In this document: one piece after another, positions 5,656 to 7,779 of the stretch | Layout of the letters: every line of letters begins with the position of its first letter | How positions within the stretch are numbered: position 1 is the stretch's first letter | Assembly: GCA_028284105.1 (NCBI GenBank) | Contig: JANQSK010000141.1 | Span: 1 to 7,779, forward strand | Origin: Anaerolineae bacterium | GTDB lineage: Bacteria; Chloroflexota; Anaerolineae; Promineifilales; Promineifilaceae | Length of the DNA stretch: 7,779 bases | Direction: 5' to 3' | Made by a program: the position numbers and the translations under genes | Notes under the pieces: model-generated | Database searches by the model: none | Told to the model about the DNA's origin: nothing | The model's input: only the letters and a program-made list of their open reading frames with translations

Positions 5656-7479
5656 ATGGGTGTAGTAGAAGCAAAACCAGATGCTGCATCAGCATCGCAA
5701 GCACCATCAATTATCAATGATTTTTCATTGGTTGTTGCCACAGCAAATGGTACAGGAAGTCAAACGGCTAACCTCGCCATTCTTCGGGCATTATTTAAAA
5801 TGGGAATTCCTGTTAATGGTAAAAATATTTTCCCAAGTAACATTCAGGGTTTACCCACTTGGTATCACATTCGGGTAAGTAAAGATGGGTACGTCGCACG
5901 ACGACACACGTCTGAACTTCTCGTTGCTTTTAATCAGGCAACGGTAGAAGACGATGTTGCGAATCTTCCTTCTGGCGGTGTATGCCTCTACAACGGTGAT
6001 TGGCGTTCGATGCCAGAACGGGATGACATCACATATTACTCAATCCCAGTAAATCAGTTTGTTAAGCAAACAGGGATGAAGGGTAAATTCCGTGACTACA
6101 TCGCGAATATGGTTTTCGTAGGGGCGGTTGCCTATTTGCTAGATATTCCTCTTCAACGCTTAGATGATGCATTGGACTACCATTTCAAAGGCCGCCGCAA
6201 GCTCGTTGACCAAAACTTAAATGTGATCAAAGCAGCCCACGAATGGTCACAAGAAAATATGGTCAAATCTGACCCATATGGCGTCGAAGAGATGAACGAA
6301 ACGGCTGGCAAGATTATGATGACCGGTAATGAAGCAGGTGCGCTTGGTACCATTTATGGTGGTGTCACTTTTGCGGCTTGGTATCCCATTACCCCATCAA
6401 CCAGCATGATTGATGCGCTAAACGACCATCTTCCAAACTTGCGTCGTGACCCTGAAACGGGCAAAGCGACCTACGCAGTCGTACAGGCTGAAGACGAATT
6501 GGCTGCAATTGGTATGATTTTGGGTGCTGGCTGGGCCGGGGCTCGTTCAATGACTTCAACATCTGGACCCGGTATTTCATTGATGTCTGAATTTGCTGGC
6601 TTGGGGTACTTTGCTGAAATTCCTGCTGTGATTTGGGACATTCAACGTGTCGGCCCAAGTACAGGTTTACCAACCCGAACATGCCAAGGTGACGTTTTAT
6701 CAACTTACTACCTTGGACATGGTGACACCAAAAATGTCATTTTATTTCCATCATCAATTGCAGAATGCTTTGAGTTTGGAACAACCTCTCTAAACCTAGC
6801 AGATGAGCTTCAAACGCCAATCTTTGTGTTAAGTGACCTTGATCTTGGCATGAACAATTGGATGTCAGACCCATTTGAATACCCAACCGAACCGATTAAA
6901 CGAGGCAAGGTTTTAAGTGCTCAAGATGTGCACGAAAAAGGGTTTGCTCGTTATAAAGACATTGATGGAGACGGTGTTGGCTATCGCACTCTTCCTGGTA
7001 ATGAGCATCCGTTAAGTGTTTGGTTTGCTCGTGGTACAGGCCATGATGAAAATGCAGTCTATAGCGAACGTAGCGATGTCTGGCTCAAAAATATGGACCG
7101 CCTGAATCGCAAATTTAATACAGCACGTAACTTGGTTCCTAGCCCACTACTTGATGAGGTTGAAGGTGCCGACTTCGGTATTATTGCATATGGAACGTCA
7201 GTTTATGCAATTGAAGAAGCACGTGACCGTTTAGAGGATGATGGTATCAAAACTGATTTTATGCGTTTGCGAGCACTTCCTATCAACGATGATGTGAAAG
7301 AATTTGTGAAGAAACATGACAAAACTTATGTCATCGAATTGAACCGTGACGGTCAAATGCACAACATCTTGCAATCAGAAATGCCTGAAATGGCTACTAA
7401 ATTGGTTTCAATTGCCCATTTGGACGGTATGCCATTAACAGCACGTTGGATTGTAGAAGCGATTGAAGGGAAACAATAG
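5656..7479 (+). CDS. korA: 2-oxoglutarate (2-oxoacid):ferredoxin oxidoreductase, fused gamma-alpha subunit
   Basis: This 607-residue subunit works with KorB to convert a 2-oxoacid plus CoA into acyl-CoA, CO2 and reduced ferredoxin in the cytosol, reversibly in some organisms. Residues of about 22-205 are the gamma domain (ATANGTGSQTAN, then NIQGLPTWYHIRVSKDGYVARR). Residues of about 220-460 are the alpha domain I, with TGNEAGALG (223-231), YPITPS (243-248), QAEDE (277-281), TSTSGPGISLMSE from 300, and RVGPSTGLPTR (331-341). The C-terminal domain II (FGIIAYGTS...LRALPIND) ends the chain. The length is normal for the fused KorA type. AAGGAG (5643-5648) lies 7 nt before the ATG. korB starts 62 bp downstream. 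2-oxoglutarate is the likeliest substrate, but pyruvate or a branched-chain 2-oxoacid cannot be excluded. Confidence 0.93.
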   Translation: MGVVEAKPDAASASQAPSIINDFSLVVATANGTGSQTANLAILRALFKMGIPVNGKNIFPSNIQGLPTWYHIRVSKDGYVARRHTSELLVAFNQATVEDDVANLPSGGVCLYNGDWRSMPERDDITYYSIPVNQFVKQTGMKGKFRDYIANMVFVGAVAYLLDIPLQRLDDALDYHFKGRRKLVDQNLNVIKAAHEWSQENMVKSDPYGVEEMNETAGKIMMTGNEAGALGTIYGGVTFAAWYPITPSTSMIDALNDHLPNLRRDPETGKATYAVVQAEDELAAIGMILGAGWAGARSMTSTSGPGISLMSEFAGLGYFAEIPAVIWDIQRVGPSTGLPTRTCQGDVLSTYYLGHGDTKNVILFPSSIAECFEFGTTSLNLADELQTPIFVLSDLDLGMNNWMSDPFEYPTEPIKRGKVLSAQDVHEKGFARYKDIDGDGVGYRTLPGNEHPLSVWFARGTGHDENAVYSERSDVWLKNMDRLNRKFNTARNLVPSPLLDEVEGADFGIIAYGTSVYAIEEARDRLEDDGIKTDFMRLRALPINDDVKEFVKKHDKTYVIELNRDGQMHNILQSEMPEMATKLVSIAHLDGMPLTARWIVEAIEGKQ

Positions 7480-7541
7480 CAGTCAGCTAAATAGGTGAAC
7501 GGAAAGAACTCTTTTTTCTGAACACTTCACAGGAAAATATC

Positions 7542-7779
7542 ATGGGTAAAACAAGAAAACCTAAAGTTAATTTAATCGGATTATCAAAAGCAGATTATAA
7601 CGGCCGTCCTACAACATTATGTAAAGGTTGCGGCCACAACTCCATTTCAAGCCAAATCATTCAAGTCGCTTATGAATTGAGCATCCAACCTCATGAATTG
7701 ATTAAGCTGAGTGGTATTGGCTGTTCAAGTAAGTCACCGGCCTACTTCTTAGGTCGTACACACGGCTTCAATGCATTAC
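7542..7779 (+). CDS. korB: 2-oxoglutarate (2-oxoacid):ferredoxin oxidoreductase beta subunit (3' partial)
   Basis: These are the first 79 residues of the thiamine-diphosphate-binding partner of KorA; the gene runs off the window. TLCKGCGHNSI holds Cys27 and Cys30, and SGIGCSSKSPAYF holds Cys61. These match the Cys residues that bind the [4Fe-4S] cluster in KorB/PorB proteins. The HGFN that follows (RTHGFNAL, normally HGRA) leads towards the TPP site. AGGAAA (7531-7536) lies about 7 nt before the ATG. It follows korA by 62 bp and is surely in the same operon. It contains one ACGGCCGT copy (7600), read as Asn-Gly-Arg. Confidence 0.9.
   Translation, partial: MGKTRKPKVNLIGLSKADYNGRPTTLCKGCGHNSISSQIIQVAYELSIQPHELIKLSGIGCSSKSPAYFLGRTHGFNAL

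Larger units (their letters stand above)
1298..7607. repeat. Dispersed octamer palindrome ACGGCCGT, eight perfect copies
   Basis: Perfect copies begin at 1298, 2231, 2270, 2983, 3540, 4336, 4432 and 7600. One-mismatch copies lie at 190, 1275 and 4124. The base before each perfect copy is always A or T. One copy is in a terminator and seven are in genes on both strands, read as Thr-Ala-Val, Arg-Pro or Gly-Arg in three phases. The span given runs from the first to the last perfect copy. Confidence 0.8.

Noticed and set aside
6389..6703. 104-codon open frame on the reverse strand inside korA
   Set aside because: It lies opposite the highly conserved YPITPS-TSTSGPG region of KorA, and the protein is low in recognisable features. 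It is a coding shadow.
6955..6990. EF-hand-like DIDGDG in KorA
   Set aside because: From memory of the family, a similar YKD(I/V)DGDG stretch is common in the fused KorA proteins and is not a separate calcium-binding domain.
7502..7518. Weak hairpin GAAAGAA-CTC-TTTTTTC between korA and korB
   Set aside because: The stem is almost all A-U with a G-U pair and no separate T tract. It is unlikely to end or attenuate transcription within an operon.

Overview
The window is a 7.8-kb stretch of bacterial chromosome of moderate GC content with tightly packed genes. Gene content suggests a free-living heterotroph: a secreted-type starch-degrading enzyme with a starch-binding domain, DinB-like and calcineurin-like metalloenzymes, and a ferredoxin-linked 2-oxoacid oxidoreductase whose gamma and alpha parts are fused in one 607-residue chain. 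I lean towards Chloroflexota from the general look of the proteins, but there is no marker gene here to settle it.

Layout, left to right. (1) Positions 3-1247: the C-terminal part of a GH13 alpha-amylase-family enzyme ending in a CBM20 domain, followed by a strong palindromic terminator (1272-1308). (2) Positions 1329-3277: three forward genes, a DinB/DUF664-type protein (apparently leaderless), a YfcE-like metallophosphoesterase and a zinc-ribbon protein. (3) Positions 3274-4580: two reverse genes that overlap by one base (TAATG), encoding a membrane-anchored extracytoplasmic protein and a cytosolic TPR protein with a DUF6398-like helical domain. They converge on the zinc-ribbon gene and share a TTAA with it. 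(4) Positions 4581-4904: the only long gap. It holds an 8-bp inverted repeat, apparent divergent promoters, a CU-rich stretch containing an anti-Shine-Dalgarno sequence, an intrinsic terminator with no protein gene in front of it, and a good sigma70-type promoter for the next gene. (5) Positions 4917-7779: a GntR/FadR-type regulator, then korA and the start of korB, encoding 2-oxoglutarate (2-oxoacid):ferredoxin oxidoreductase.

Functional reading. The right third looks like a central-carbon operon (korAB) with its likely regulator upstream. The left part supplies glucan breakdown. The middle holds poorly characterised genes.

Two observations stand out beyond the genes. The octamer palindrome ACGGCCGT occurs eight times, against roughly 0.1 expected from composition. 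It is read in three different codon phases, so it looks like a DNA-level signal resembling the cyanobacterial HIP1 repeat. In addition, the 4581-4904 gap contains a plausible small RNA of about 118 nt (promoter TTGAGA-17-TACACT, terminator at 4750-4778) whose single-stranded part carries CCUCCUUU, a copy of the 16S rRNA anti-Shine-Dalgarno tail. Both are inferences from sequence alone.
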